A DNA stretch of 64,000 bases from Hyunsoonleella flava (GTDB lineage: Bacteria > Bacteroidota > Bacteroidia > Flavobacteriales > Flavobacteriaceae). Of this stretch, positions 52,139 through 60,984 are shown in pieces (the first letter of the stretch is position 1; each line of letters begins with the position of its first letter). Made by a program: the position numbers and the translations under genes. Under the pieces are notes generated by a model that worked only from the letters and a program-made list of their open reading frames with translations, was not told the origin of the DNA and made no database searches. The stretch lies in contig NZ_SIRT01000011.1 in NCBI RefSeq assembly GCF_004310325.1, positions 62,001 to 126,000 of the forward strand, in the 5' to 3' direction.

Positions 52139-54427
52139 ATGATGAAGAAAGCTGTTGCAGTTATACTCATAATACTTGCTATCTATTGGAGTTTTTCGGC
52201 CATTATCCCAAGTAAAATTTCTAGTATGGATGCGCCAAACGCTCAGTTTTCAACCCAGCGTGCGCTTGTGCATCTTAAAGAAATCTCTAAAACCCCACAT
52301 TTTTTAGGGAGCGAAGCACATCAAGAGGTGCAAAATTACATTGTTACAGCACTGGAGCATCTTGGTATTGAAACCCAATTACAAACCGATTACGCAATTG
52401 GTGAATGGGGGAATTTTTCAAAACCAACAAACATCCTAGGTAGGATTAAAGGTAGCGAAAAAGGAAAGGCTTTGTTGTTATTGACGCATTATGATAGTCA
52501 TCCACATTCTTCCTTTGGTGCTAGTGATGCAGGTTCTGGTGTCGTTACGATTCTAGAAGGGTTACGTGCTTTTTTAAGCACAAACAAAACACCAAAAAAT
52601 GATATTATTATTTTAATTACCGATGGTGAAGAGCTAGGGCTTAATGGTGCCGATATTTTTGTAAATAAACATCCGTGGGCCAAAGATGTAGGGCTAGCGG
52701 TAAATTTTGAAGCAAGAGGAAGCGGCGGACCAAGTATTATGCTGGTTGAAACCAATAAAGGAAATGCTAATTTAATTAAGGGCTTTGTAAATGCAAATCC
52801 AGAATTTCCTCTAGGAAACTCGTTGTTTTACAGTATTTATAAACTACTACCGAATGATACAGATTTAACCAGGTTTAGGGAAGATGCCGATATTGATGGT
52901 TTCAATTTTGCATTTGTAGACGATCACTTTGATTACCATACAGCATTGGATACTTATGATAGGCTGGACAGAAACACTCTAGAGCATCAAGGGTCATATC
53001 TTATGGCGATGCTCAACTATTTTAGCGCGGCAAATTTGGATGAGCTAAAAAGCATTGATGATCTTGTATATTTTAACGTGCCATTTTTAAAAATGGTCAC
53101 TTATCCGTATTCATGGATTTTGCCACTTTTTATTTTAGCCGTTTTAGTTTTTGCGCTTTTGCTTTTTTATGGGCTTAACAAACGTAAAATTGAGATGAAA
53201 CCCGTTGGTAAGGGGTTTGCTGCTTTTTTTGGAGCATTAATGGCTTGTGTAGTTTTGGGAGTTTTCGGATGGAAATTACTGCTACTACTTTACCCACAAT
53301 ATAGCGAGATGTTACATGGGTTTACCTATAATGGTCACACCTACATCTCGGCTTTTGTTTGCATAACCTTAGCATTATGCTTATTGGTTTACAGCAAAGT
53401 GTATAAACCAGAAAATGCTGCAAGTTTAATGGTGGCACCATTGTTTTTTTGGCTTGTAATTTCCGGTATTATTGCTTTTAAATTAAAGGGTGCTAGTTTT
53501 TTTATTATTCCGGTGTATTTTGGCTTGTTAAGTTTCTTTATACTATTAAAAAGAAAAAAGCCAAGATTGGTGTTACTTACTTTATTAGGCTTTCCTATGT
53601 TGTTTGTCTTTTCGCCAATGGTACAAATGTTTCCGGTAGGCTTAGGGCTAAAGATGCTGGTGACCTCCACTGCGTTTGTGGTTTTAATGTTTGGGCTCTT
53701 AATTTCGGTATTTGCGTTTTTCAGACATAAAAAACGTTGGGGTTATCTCTTTTTGCTGTTTGGCTTGTATTATTTGGTAAGTGCACATTTTAAGTCTGAT
53801 TTTAATAGAGAAAGACCAAAACCCAATAGTTTAATGTATGTTTTGGATGCGGATACTAATTCCGCAAAATGGATGACTTACGATACGGTGCTGGACGATT
53901 GGACGGCTCATTTTTTCAACAAAACCTCTAAGGATACCATTGGTATTGTGTTTAGCAGTAAGTATAATACCAAAATACAGTTTGCTAAGACCACCGAGGT
54001 TAAACCAATACCACAGCCTGTTATTGAAATTGCAAATGACACCGTGGTAGGTGCGTTTAAAACTGTAGATATTTGTGTTACGCCTCTTCGCGATGTGCAA
54101 CGCATGGAGTTTTTTGCAGATACAAGCTATATGTTTTACAGAATAAAAATAAATGGAATGGATGTAAAACCCGATAAAGATGGTACTGTTTTTAACAAAC
54201 GAAAAAGTAATAGGCTGCTTAGATACTACGTTTCTAAAAACGAACCTTTAGAACTGCAAATTACCGTTCCTAAGGAGCAAAGCACGGAGTTTTTGCTTTA
54301 CGAGGCTTCCTATAATTTAATGGATCATGAACTGTTTGATATTCCAGACCGTTACCCAAGAATGATACCCAAACCTTTTGTGCTAAATGATGCGGTGGTG
54401 ATTAAAGAAAGGATTGTTGTGCCTTAG
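52139..54427 (+). CDS. M28-family peptidase with C-terminal membrane domain
   Basis: A 762-residue membrane metallopeptidase. An N-terminal helix (about 3-20) anchors an M28 zinc aminopeptidase domain (about 40-305) with metal ligands in LLTHYDSH, GASDAGSG, TDGEELG (catalytic Glu and ligand), NFEARGSGG and DDHFDYHT. The following region has about eight helices (about 318-540) and a soluble C-terminal beta domain (about 560-762). Such ER-Fxna-like proteins occur in many Bacteroidota, and their substrates are unknown. Confidence 0.88.
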   Translation: MMKKAVAVILIILAIYWSFSAIIPSKISSMDAPNAQFSTQRALVHLKEISKTPHFLGSEAHQEVQNYIVTALEHLGIETQLQTDYAIGEWGNFSKPTNILGRIKGSEKGKALLLLTHYDSHPHSSFGASDAGSGVVTILEGLRAFLSTNKTPKNDIIILITDGEELGLNGADIFVNKHPWAKDVGLAVNFEARGSGGPSIMLVETNKGNANLIKGFVNANPEFPLGNSLFYSIYKLLPNDTDLTRFREDADIDGFNFAFVDDHFDYHTALDTYDRLDRNTLEHQGSYLMAMLNYFSAANLDELKSIDDLVYFNVPFLKMVTYPYSWILPLFILAVLVFALLLFYGLNKRKIEMKPVGKGFAAFFGALMACVVLGVFGWKLLLLLYPQYSEMLHGFTYNGHTYISAFVCITLALCLLVYSKVYKPENAASLMVAPLFFWLVISGIIAFKLKGASFFIIPVYFGLLSFFILLKRKKPRLVLLTLLGFPMLFVFSPMVQMFPVGLGLKMLVTSTAFVVLMFGLLISVFAFFRHKKRWGYLFLLFGLYYLVSAHFKSDFNRERPKPNSLMYVLDADTNSAKWMTYDTVLDDWTAHFFNKTSKDTIGIVFSSKYNTKIQFAKTTEVKPIPQPVIEIANDTVVGAFKTVDICVTPLRDVQRMEFFADTSYMFYRIKINGMDVKPDKDGTVFNKRKSNRLLRYYVSKNEPLELQITVPKEQSTEFLLYEASYNLMDHELFDIPDRYPRMIPKPFVLNDAVVIKERIVVP

Positions 54428-54511
54428 TAGTGCATAAGTTTGAAAAATGAAAAAAACCATCGCTAATAATAATAAATCATTTAATATTCTGAATAAAAAT
54501 CAATCTAAAAA

Positions 54512-54988
54512 ATGAAAAAATCAATTCTAATTTTAACTTTCATCTTATCATTTGTAACGTTATGCAACGCTCAAAAAATCGAAATGGAAAAAGTGTTTGG
54601 AGGTTACAAATACTCTCAAGACGGAAACCTTATGACAATGAAGGATTTGGTGAAAACCATGGCGTCTAACCAAGAAGCGTTTGAGCTTATTAAAAAAGCA
54701 CAGTCTAATAATACACTGGCTTCAATTATTGGCTTTGCAGGAGGCGGACTCATTGGTTGGCCCATTGGAACTGCTGCAGGTGGTGGTGATGCAAATTGGG
54801 CTTTAGCGGGTATTGGAGCAGGACTTGTAGCTATTGCCATCCCCATTTCTTCCAGAGTGAATAAAAACGCAAAATCAGCTGTTGAATTATATAATGCATC
54901 CTTAAATACTACCTCTTATAACAGTTTTAAGCCTAAGTTTAAAATTATTGGGAACAGAACTGGAATTGGGCTGTGTATGAACTTTTAA
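54512..54988 (+). CDS. Exported glycine-rich helical protein, unknown
   Basis: A 158-residue protein with a signal peptide (1-20, ending TLCNAQ). After a helical stretch (about 45-68) come two Gly/Ala-rich hydrophobic segments (ASIIGFAGGGLIGWPIGTAAGG at about 70-91 and WALAGIGAGLVAIAIPI at about 95-111), which look like a helical hairpin with glycine-zipper packing. The end is polar. I do not recognise a named family. It stands between the peptidase and a TPR-like gene. Confidence 0.7.
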   Translation: MKKSILILTFILSFVTLCNAQKIEMEKVFGGYKYSQDGNLMTMKDLVKTMASNQEAFELIKKAQSNNTLASIIGFAGGGLIGWPIGTAAGGGDANWALAGIGAGLVAIAIPISSRVNKNAKSAVELYNASLNTTSYNSFKPKFKIIGNRTGIGLCMNF

Positions 54989-55074
54989 AAACACACTTGT
55001 AACAATTAATAAACTTTTAAGAGATTAAGTCCCAATTTTTTATAGTTTTGGGCTTCAAATTAAATTAAACGATA

Positions 55075-55788
55075 ATGAAACGAATTATGTTGGTAGTGTT
55101 GTTTGCTATAACCCTTCAAATGGGTGGGCAAAGTAACGCTGAATTGATTAAGCATTTTGAGGCTTACGGAAAGCAAATGCGTGCGCAAGGAGATGTGCAA
55201 GGTATCATAAATGCAATGACCCATTTAAATATTTTGGCGCCTTCTGAAGCTAGGAAAGATACGCTGGCTTACATTTATATGAGTGAAGGCCAGTATATGC
55301 AAGCCTTAAACACTATTGGAATAGACCCAAAAGTAGATGATTCAAATATTGCTGTTGAGGTAAAAGCCATGTCTTTAAAAGCTGTAAAGCAGCCAGAACG
55401 TGCTTTGGTACATTTTAATGAAATGTTTAAGAGAAACCCAAGTCCTGCCTTAGCTTATGAATTGGCAGAACTTAATTTGCAGGTTCAGAAACTGGATGAA
55501 GCATTGAAGCATATTAACTATGGTTTAGCCAATGCAAAACCAGATATGAAACATGCATATTATGAAAAGCAAACACCATATCAAGTAGAGCTTAAAAGTG
55601 CATTTATGTACCTAAAAGCCTTACAGTTGTTTCAGCAAGACAGAGAAAACAACATTGATGCAGCCGTTGATATTTTAGACGATACCTTAAAGGCATCGCC
55701 TAATTTTAATTTGGTAAACCTTACCAAAAACGAATTGCTTAGGCAAAAACAAGTGATGCAGGCTCAAGCAGCTCAACCAAAACAGTAG
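55075..55788 (+). CDS. Exported TPR-like protein, unknown function
   Basis: A 237-residue protein with a signal peptide (1-19) and helical pairs throughout, with TPR-like spacing (ARKDTLAYIYMSEGQYMQALNTIGI; PSPALAYELAELNLQVQKLDEALKHINYGL). TPR folds bind peptides or partner proteins. The Gln-rich end (KQVMQAQAAQPKQ) is not part of the fold. No partner is evident nearby. A strong terminator follows. Confidence 0.72.
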   Translation: MKRIMLVVLFAITLQMGGQSNAELIKHFEAYGKQMRAQGDVQGIINAMTHLNILAPSEARKDTLAYIYMSEGQYMQALNTIGIDPKVDDSNIAVEVKAMSLKAVKQPERALVHFNEMFKRNPSPALAYELAELNLQVQKLDEALKHINYGLANAKPDMKHAYYEKQTPYQVELKSAFMYLKALQLFQQDRENNIDAAVDILDDTLKASPNFNLVNLTKNELLRQKQVMQAQAAQPKQ

Positions 55789-55812
55789 GCTGGTTTAAAA
55801 ACATACAATTAA

Positions 55813-55840
55813 AAAAAGGATATCGGTAGATATCCTTTTT
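55813..55840. terminator. Bidirectional terminator
   Basis: AAAAAGGATATC (55813-55824) and GATATCCTTTTT (55829-55840) are perfect 12-bp arms around GGTA, with A/T runs outside. It lies between the TPR-like gene and the convergent lipoprotein gene and can end both transcripts. Confidence 0.92.
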
Positions 55841-55868
55841 TGTTTTTATGAATCATATTGGACATGCT

Positions 55869-56387
55869 CTAGTTAGGACGTACAATACGCTGTCCGTCTT
55901 TCTCAATCTTTTTATTAAGCTGAAAATTTAAGTTGGAGTAGGATACCAATAAATTCTTGATGGCTTCCGCTAATTCAGGTTTTGTTGTAGTGTGCATTTC
56001 GTGGGTGTCGTCCAGTTTGTAGAGCATGTTCTCTACGATGGTTATTCTCGATAATACAGATTGTGTTTTAAGTGTATCTGGAATAGCTTTGCGAAGCTCT
56101 TTTACCAATTCAAAAACAGCTTGTTCGTTGTCTTCAAAAAACGAGAAGTTGGCTTTTTTTATATTTTCAATGGCAGTTTGAAGTTGCTCATAAGGCTGCC
56201 ATGGTTCGGCCAAAATCTCAACTTTTGGATCTAGGGAAAACTCTATGTATTTCAGTTTTTCAATATCGGCTTCAGTAATTAAGCTAACTTTGTTTTCGGA
56301 CGTAACTTCTGCATTTTGTTGAGGCTTATTATTGCACGCCATTACCATAAAACAAAAACTTAATATGTTTAATACCCTTAACGTCAT
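55869..56387 (-). CDS. Small lipoprotein, unknown function
   Basis: A 172-residue lipoprotein: hydrophobic leader, then lipobox Val-Met-Ala-Cys18, with NNKPQQ after. The mature part is helical and highly charged (about 35-160), with KLKYIEFSLDPKVEILAEPWQPYEQLQTA as the most ordered-looking piece. Not recognised. It is divergent from the HupE-like gene across 88 bp. Confidence 0.7.
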   Translation of the reverse strand: MTLRVLNILSFCFMVMACNNKPQQNAEVTSENKVSLITEADIEKLKYIEFSLDPKVEILAEPWQPYEQLQTAIENIKKANFSFFEDNEQAVFELVKELRKAIPDTLKTQSVLSRITIVENMLYKLDDTHEMHTTTKPELAEAIKNLLVSYSNLNFQLNKKIEKDGQRIVRPN

Positions 56388-56444
56388 ATGCTGCTTAAAT
56401 TTATTGCTATCGTTGCAAATATAGATTTATGTTTTGATTAATTG

Positions 56445-56452
56445 TATATTTG
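56445..56452 (+). promoter_or_regulatory. Candidate -7 element of the HupE-like gene
   Basis: TATATTTG matches TAnnTTTG exactly and lies 23 bp before the ATG. No TTTG occurs at the ideal -33 distance, so the call rests on the -7 element only. Confidence 0.45.
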
Positions 56453-56475
56453 ACGAACCCTAAAATCTAGTTAAA

Positions 56476-57072
56476 ATGTTCGATAATTTTCTTTTCAATG
56501 TAAATTACGGTATAAAGCATGTACTTGACATTAACGGCTACGATCATGTTTTATTTTTAATGGTACTTGCCATTCCTTATCTGTTTAAAGATTGGAAACG
56601 AGTGTTGTTGTTGGTCTCTATGTTTACACTTGGGCATACGCTCTCATTAGTATTGGCAGCTTACAACGTAGTAACGGTTGACGGTGCACTGGTAGAGTTT
56701 TTAATTCCTGTTACCATACTTGTCGCTGCGCTTTATAATGTTTTTACTGCTGGAAAAGGTGCCCAAAAAGAACGTGTGGGTGTACTCTTTATTACTACTT
56801 TGTTTTTTGGATTGATACATGGCTTGGGGTTTGCAAGGGAATTTCACATGCTTTTAGGAGAATCAGACAATAAGTTGGCATTGCTTTTAGAGTTTGCTTT
56901 AGGCATTGAGATAGCTCAGGTTATCATTGTGTTTGTAGTGTTGTTTGTGGGGTATCTGGTGCAGACCATTTTTAGGTTTTCTAAGCGAGATTGGATTATG
57001 GTTATTTCATCTATTGTTATTGGTTTGGTGATTCCGATGTTGATGGACAGTGAATTTTTAAGTAAAGCCTGA
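56476..57072 (+). CDS. HupE/UreJ-like membrane protein
   Basis: A 198-residue integral membrane protein with six helices. The HupE/UreJ-like signatures are GIKHVLDINGYDHVLFLMVLAIP (about 12-34) with His15 and the HVLFL pair, GHTLSLVLAAYNV and FGLIHGLGFAREFH. The His-rich helices bind nickel or a similar metal in the family (secondary Ni permease/accessory). No hydrogenase or urease genes are in the window, so the metal is not fixed. Repeat copy C follows 83 bp after its end. Confidence 0.87.
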   Translation: MFDNFLFNVNYGIKHVLDINGYDHVLFLMVLAIPYLFKDWKRVLLLVSMFTLGHTLSLVLAAYNVVTVDGALVEFLIPVTILVAALYNVFTAGKGAQKERVGVLFITTLFFGLIHGLGFAREFHMLLGESDNKLALLLEFALGIEIAQVIIVFVVLFVGYLVQTIFRFSKRDWIMVISSIVIGLVIPMLMDSEFLSKA

Positions 57073-57155
57073 GCAAAATAACCAGTTTTGTAAAAACTTT
57101 AACGCCTGTAGATTAGTAATTAAAATATGAACATGCTATTTTCGTTATAGACTTT

Positions 57156-57285
57156 TGCGTTAGGGATTACAGTGATAGCTTTTGGCGAGGCGCGCATCGA
57201 GCCAAAACTACAAACGGAAAGCCCGACCCCGAGTACGAAATTAGTTTTAATCATTCATAGGTTTCATAGAGGGGAACGCCCAAAT
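57156..57285 (+). repeat. Dispersed intergenic repeat, copy C
   Basis: It begins TGCGTTAGGGATTACAG and ends AGGGGAACGCCCAAAT, 8 bp before the dCMP deaminase start. Stem TTTTGGC (57180-57186) pairs with GCCAAAA (57201-57207) around a GC-rich loop. The GGAAAGCCCGACCC block is shared with copies A and B; the next 30-40 bp are unlike either. Confidence 0.78.
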
Positions 57286-57293
57286 AAAAATTA

Positions 57294-57725
57294 ATGCAGG
57301 ACGAAAAACAACTAAAATACGACAAGGCTTATTTGCGGATTGCGCAGGAATGGGGAAAGTTATCGTATTGTAAGCGGAAACAGGTTGGTGCGATTATTGT
57401 GAAGGATAGAATGATAATTTCTGATGGTTACAATGGCACGCCAACAGGGTTTGAGAATTTTTGTGAAGATGATGAGGGCTACACCAAATGGTATGTGTTG
57501 CACGCCGAGGCAAACGCTATTTTAAAAGTGGCGGCCTCTACGCAATCGTGCAAAGGAGCTACCTTGTATATCACGCTTTCGCCATGTAAAGAGTGTAGTA
57601 AGTTGATTCACCAAGCGGGAATTGTTAGGGTGGTTTATAACAAGGCCTATAAGGATAAATCTGGGTTGAGTTTTTTAAAACGCGCCGGTATAGATTTACA
57701 ATTAATAGAAGATTTAGAAGCATAA
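57294..57725 (+). CDS. dCMP deaminase family protein
   Basis: A 143-residue zinc deaminase. The site is HAEANAIL (His and catalytic Glu near 72-74) with SPCKECSKLI (two Cys ligands, about 101-106). The N-terminal YLRIAQEWGKLSYCKRKQVGAIIV matches dCMP/ComE-type deaminases. It makes dUMP from dCMP for thymidylate synthesis. Its stop codon overlaps the ATG of the S41 peptidase gene (TAATG), so the two are coupled. Confidence 0.92.
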   Translation: MQDEKQLKYDKAYLRIAQEWGKLSYCKRKQVGAIIVKDRMIISDGYNGTPTGFENFCEDDEGYTKWYVLHAEANAILKVAASTQSCKGATLYITLSPCKECSKLIHQAGIVRVVYNKAYKDKSGLSFLKRAGIDLQLIEDLEA

Positions 57726-59314
57726 TGCATTTTCATAAAAAATATTTGCCTTTAATACTGGGAGTGGCCATAGCTATTGGCATTTTTGTTGGTGGAAAGT
57801 TGAACTTTAGTGATGCACCAGACCGCTTGTTTACGGCTAATAGCAAAAAGGACAAATTGAATAGGCTTATAGATTATATAGAGTATGATTATGTAGATGA
57901 TATTAATACCGATAGCATTGTAGATGTAACGGTAAACGGTATTTTGGAAAACTTAGACCCGCATTCGGTGTATATTCCCAGGGATGATATGGAGCGTGTT
58001 GCTGAAGAAATGCGCGGTAATTTTGTGGGTATAGGCGTTAGTTTCTACACCTATAAGGATACAATTGCAGTGATACGCCCTATTGAAAACGGGCCAAGTG
58101 CAAAAGCAGGTATAAAAAGTGGCGACCGTATTGTAATGGCGGATGCTGACACCTTAATAGGTGATGCTTTAAAGGATGGGGAATTAATAAAAAAATTAAA
58201 AGGTCCTTTGAATTCTAAAGTAGAGTTGAAGGTTTATAGAAGAGGTGAGCCAGAACTATTGACGTTTAAGGTAAAACGAAGCAAAATACCAATTAAAAGT
58301 GTAGATGCGTCTTATATGCTAACCGATAGTTTGGGATACATCAAGATAAATAAGTTTGCAGAATCTACCTATAAAGAGTTTAAGGACGGATTGGATAAGC
58401 TCATAGCGCAAGGTGCCACCAAAGTAGCACTAGATTTAAGAGACAATCCTGGAGGTAGATTGGATATTACCGAACGGATTTTAGACGAATTTTTAGAGGA
58501 TGATAAACTTATTTTGTTTACTAAAAACAAGCGCGGTGATATTGAAAAAAGCTACGCTACTAGCAAGGGCGAATTTGAAACAGGTGAAGTGTTTGTGTTA
58601 ATTGATGAAAACTCTGCATCGGCAAGTGAGATTGTTGCAGGTGCTTTGCAGGATAACGATAAAGGTACTATTGTAGGGCGTCGCTCTTATGGAAAAGGTT
58701 TGGTGCAGCGCGAAATGGATTTAGGTGATGGCAGTGCAGTGCGCTTAACGGTGTCAAGGTATTATACACCTACAGGTCGCTCTATTCAACGTCCGTATGA
58801 TAAAGGCAACCGTGAATACTACGAGGATTACTATAAGCGTATTGAAAACGGTGAGCTTTCTGATGATACAAAGATTGAAGTTGCCGATTCTTTAAAATTC
58901 ACTACTCCAAAAGGCAAAGTGGTTTATGGTGGCGGCGGTATTATTCCTGATGTGTTTGTACCTGTAGATAAATCCATGAATAACGAAACATTAACCTATC
59001 TAAAACGTAGAGGTGTCTTTGGATATTACACCTTTGAAACTTTAGAAAAAGATCGAAAAGCCTTTGATGGTTATACGCGTGAAGATTTTATAAATAATTT
59101 TAAGGTTACCGATGATATGCTTGTTGAGTTTCAGGATTATCTTAATGTAAGAACAGGCTCTAACATTACATTTGTGGCGTATCATGAAGAGGTAAAGCTA
59201 TACCTAAAGGCTACCATTGCCGACCAACTTTTTGGTGATGGCGCTTTTGAGGAAGTTATCAATCAACGCGATATTATGATTGAAGAAGTGATACGGTTGA
59301 GTAAGGGGGAATAA
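57725..59314 (+). CDS. S41-family C-terminal processing peptidase
   Basis: A 529-residue Ctp-type serine peptidase with an N-terminal membrane anchor (about 7-25). A PDZ domain (about 95-180: VGIGVSFYTYKDTIAVIRPI, GIKSGDRIV) leads to the S41 core with nucleophile Ser299 (ENSASASEIVAG) and general base Lys324 (RRSYGKGLVQ). Such periplasmic enzymes trim C-termini of envelope proteins or degrade tagged ones. The C-terminal 150 residues are a helical extension common in Bacteroidota. It is coupled to the dCMP deaminase gene by a 1-nt overlap. Confidence 0.94.
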   Translation: MHFHKKYLPLILGVAIAIGIFVGGKLNFSDAPDRLFTANSKKDKLNRLIDYIEYDYVDDINTDSIVDVTVNGILENLDPHSVYIPRDDMERVAEEMRGNFVGIGVSFYTYKDTIAVIRPIENGPSAKAGIKSGDRIVMADADTLIGDALKDGELIKKLKGPLNSKVELKVYRRGEPELLTFKVKRSKIPIKSVDASYMLTDSLGYIKINKFAESTYKEFKDGLDKLIAQGATKVALDLRDNPGGRLDITERILDEFLEDDKLILFTKNKRGDIEKSYATSKGEFETGEVFVLIDENSASASEIVAGALQDNDKGTIVGRRSYGKGLVQREMDLGDGSAVRLTVSRYYTPTGRSIQRPYDKGNREYYEDYYKRIENGELSDDTKIEVADSLKFTTPKGKVVYGGGGIIPDVFVPVDKSMNNETLTYLKRRGVFGYYTFETLEKDRKAFDGYTREDFINNFKVTDDMLVEFQDYLNVRTGSNITFVAYHEEVKLYLKATIADQLFGDGAFEEVINQRDIMIEEVIRLSKGE

Positions 59315-59347
59315 TTTTTAGTTTACAGTCTCAGTCTCAATAAAACA

Positions 59348-59956
59348 TCATTCTGAAATCTTATCATGCACCTTAGTGTGCTTTCCGTCATTCCAAAGTG
59401 TTAAAATATCAGTAGCCACATGTGCTCCGCTTCCAGATGCTATAGAAAACTGACTGCGCCATCCTGCTAAAGTGCCAGCGACATAAAGATTTTCTTCAAT
59501 TAAATGGTCTATATTTTTTAGCCAAATTCGGTCCTTTTCAATTTGAGCTCTAGGATGTGGTTCAATATACTTTTCTACACCTTTAATGCGCATCAAGTTT
59601 GTATAGCCTACAGCGATCACCACAATTTTAGATTCATAAGTGTTTTTGTTGGTGCGCACTTCAAAAGTATTATCTACTTTAGAAACTTCAAGAACCTTTT
59701 CTTTTTCAATCTGATTGACATGCGGATATAATTCAGCAAGTTGTTGCTTGCCACTTTCTAAAATGGATGCACCAGTAGTTCCGGGCACTAATCCCAATAC
59801 ATTATTAAACAACGCGGTTTGCAAATGTGAAGATTTTTGGTGTGTGATGATACTAACGGTTTTATCTTTCGCAAACGCTTTGTTTTTTGCAGAACCCAAT
59901 ACCAAGGCACAAGACATGCCTGCTGCACCACCGCCTATAATTAAAACATCATACAT
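59348..59956 (-). CDS. Half-size FAD-dependent oxidoreductase (thioredoxin-reductase-like FAD domain)
   Basis: A 202-residue flavoprotein. The FAD motif is LIIGGGAAGMSCALVLG (4-20), and the C-terminal segment (YVAGTLAGWRSQFSIASGSGAHVATDIL) matches the end of the TrxR FAD domain. The NADPH domain with the CxxC, inserted between these in TrxR, is missing; the length is two thirds of TrxR. It may receive electrons from a partner or act on a flavin-linked substrate. I start it at ATG 59956 (MYDVLIIGGG); ATG 59974 adds six residues. Confidence 0.8.
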   Translation of the reverse strand: MYDVLIIGGGAAGMSCALVLGSAKNKAFAKDKTVSIITHQKSSHLQTALFNNVLGLVPGTTGASILESGKQQLAELYPHVNQIEKEKVLEVSKVDNTFEVRTNKNTYESKIVVIAVGYTNLMRIKGVEKYIEPHPRAQIEKDRIWLKNIDHLIEENLYVAGTLAGWRSQFSIASGSGAHVATDILTLWNDGKHTKVHDKISE

Positions 59957-60006
59957 ATTAAAAAAATTATTCATTAAGGCATAGCCTCGGTGTGTCCATT
60001 AAAGTT

Positions 60007-60031
60007 GTCATTCCTGCGAAGGCGGAAATCT
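60007..60031 (+). repeat. Fragment of a common GTCATTCCTGCGAAGG repeat
   Basis: GTCATTCCTGCGAAGGCGG followed by AAATCT resembles a palindromic intergenic repeat I recall in many bacteria (GTCATTCCTGCGAAGGCAGGAATCT). Only the left half is present here, so it is a remnant. Confidence 0.4.
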
Positions 60032-60077
60032 AAAATAAAGAATTTTGGTTTTAACTTTTGAATCAAATAGAAATTCT

Positions 60078-60281
60078 TTATTTACGGCTTTTTACTTTTT
60101 CTTCAATACGTTTCGACGTTAATAAAATCAACATTAAGACAATGGCACACAATGATGCCAATATCGTAATCAACCCGACGATACTTTCACCTTCAAAAAG
60201 TGCATCGAAGTTAAGTTTTGTAGAATTATAAACGCCTAAAGCAAAGGCTAAAACTATAATGGTGTATGCAAAATATTTCAT
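60078..60281 (-). CDS. Small two-helix membrane protein
   Basis: A 67-residue protein with helices at about 4-20 and 35-56 and a Lys/Arg-rich end (SKRIEEKVKSRK). It is short but in a typical small-membrane-protein form, with good A-rich start context. It lies 16 bp downstream of marC on the same strand, so is probably cotranscribed. Function unknown. Confidence 0.65.
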   Translation of the reverse strand: MKYFAYTIIVLAFALGVYNSTKLNFDALFEGESIVGLITILASLCAIVLMLILLTSKRIEEKVKSRK

Positions 60282-60296
60282 TGGTAATGGTTTTAA

Positions 60297-60878
60297 TTAC
60301 ACAAATAACGCTTTAATGTTTTGGGCAAATAGTTTCACTGCAATAGCAAGTAATATAACACCAAATACCTTTCTAACGATATTAATGCCATTTGCGCCTA
60401 AAAAGCGTTCAATTTTAGATGATGTTTTTAGTACGATAAAGATAAAAATGACATTTAGAATTATGGCCACAATAATATTCTTTACTTCAAATTCAGCCCT
60501 TAAGGACAACAACGTGGTTAAACTTCCAGGGCCAGCCATTAAAGGGAATGCTAATGGGAAAATAGATGCTGTCATAGGGTTGGTCTCTTCTTGCTTATAT
60601 AGTGTAATGCCCAAAATCATCTCTAAAGCAATAAAAAACAAAATAAAGGCACCTGCCACGGCAAATGAATTCACATCAATACCAATTAAATTCAAAATAC
60701 TTTTTCCAAGAAACAAGAAAAGTATCATGATGCAACCCGCAATTAAGGAGGCTTTTCCACTTTGGATATGGCCTACCTTTTTACGCAAATCAATTACTAT
60801 CGGTATGTTGCCAATAATATCAATTACAGCAAATAGTACCATAAAAGCTGTAAAAATTTCTTTAAAATTAAGTTGCAT
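60297..60878 (-). CDS. MarC-family membrane protein
   Basis: A 193-residue integral membrane protein of the MarC/UPF0056 family with six helices. Recognisable are FMVLFAVIDIIGNIPIVIDLRKK (12-34) and ASIFPLAFPLMAGPGSLTTLLSL (about 108-130, with the MAGPG(S/A)-T signature). The function of the family is unknown, despite its name. The opposite strand also carries an open 211-codon frame, which is a shadow. It is the first gene of a pair with the small membrane protein. Confidence 0.9.
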   Translation of the reverse strand: MQLNFKEIFTAFMVLFAVIDIIGNIPIVIDLRKKVGHIQSGKASLIAGCIMILFLFLGKSILNLIGIDVNSFAVAGAFILFFIALEMILGITLYKQEETNPMTASIFPLAFPLMAGPGSLTTLLSLRAEFEVKNIIVAIILNVIFIFIVLKTSSKIERFLGANGINIVRKVFGVILLAIAVKLFAQNIKALFV

Positions 60879-60984
60879 TACTTCAAATAGTTAGATTTTT
60901 TGCAAAGGTCTGTATTTATTATCAAATCGCAATGTCAATTACATTGTAAGTTTAGTTATTTTTGCATTTCAATTTTAGAGTCTC

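Noticed and set aside
57156-57285. Repeat copy C as an insertion sequence
   Set aside because: It has no transposase, is only 130 bp, and shows no clear target duplication; kept as a dispersed repeat instead.
60259-60894. 211-codon open frame on the plus strand opposite marC
   Set aside because: It is antisense to a recognisable MarC protein, its composition (Ile/Lys/Ser runs) is that of a reversed membrane gene, and it matches no family.
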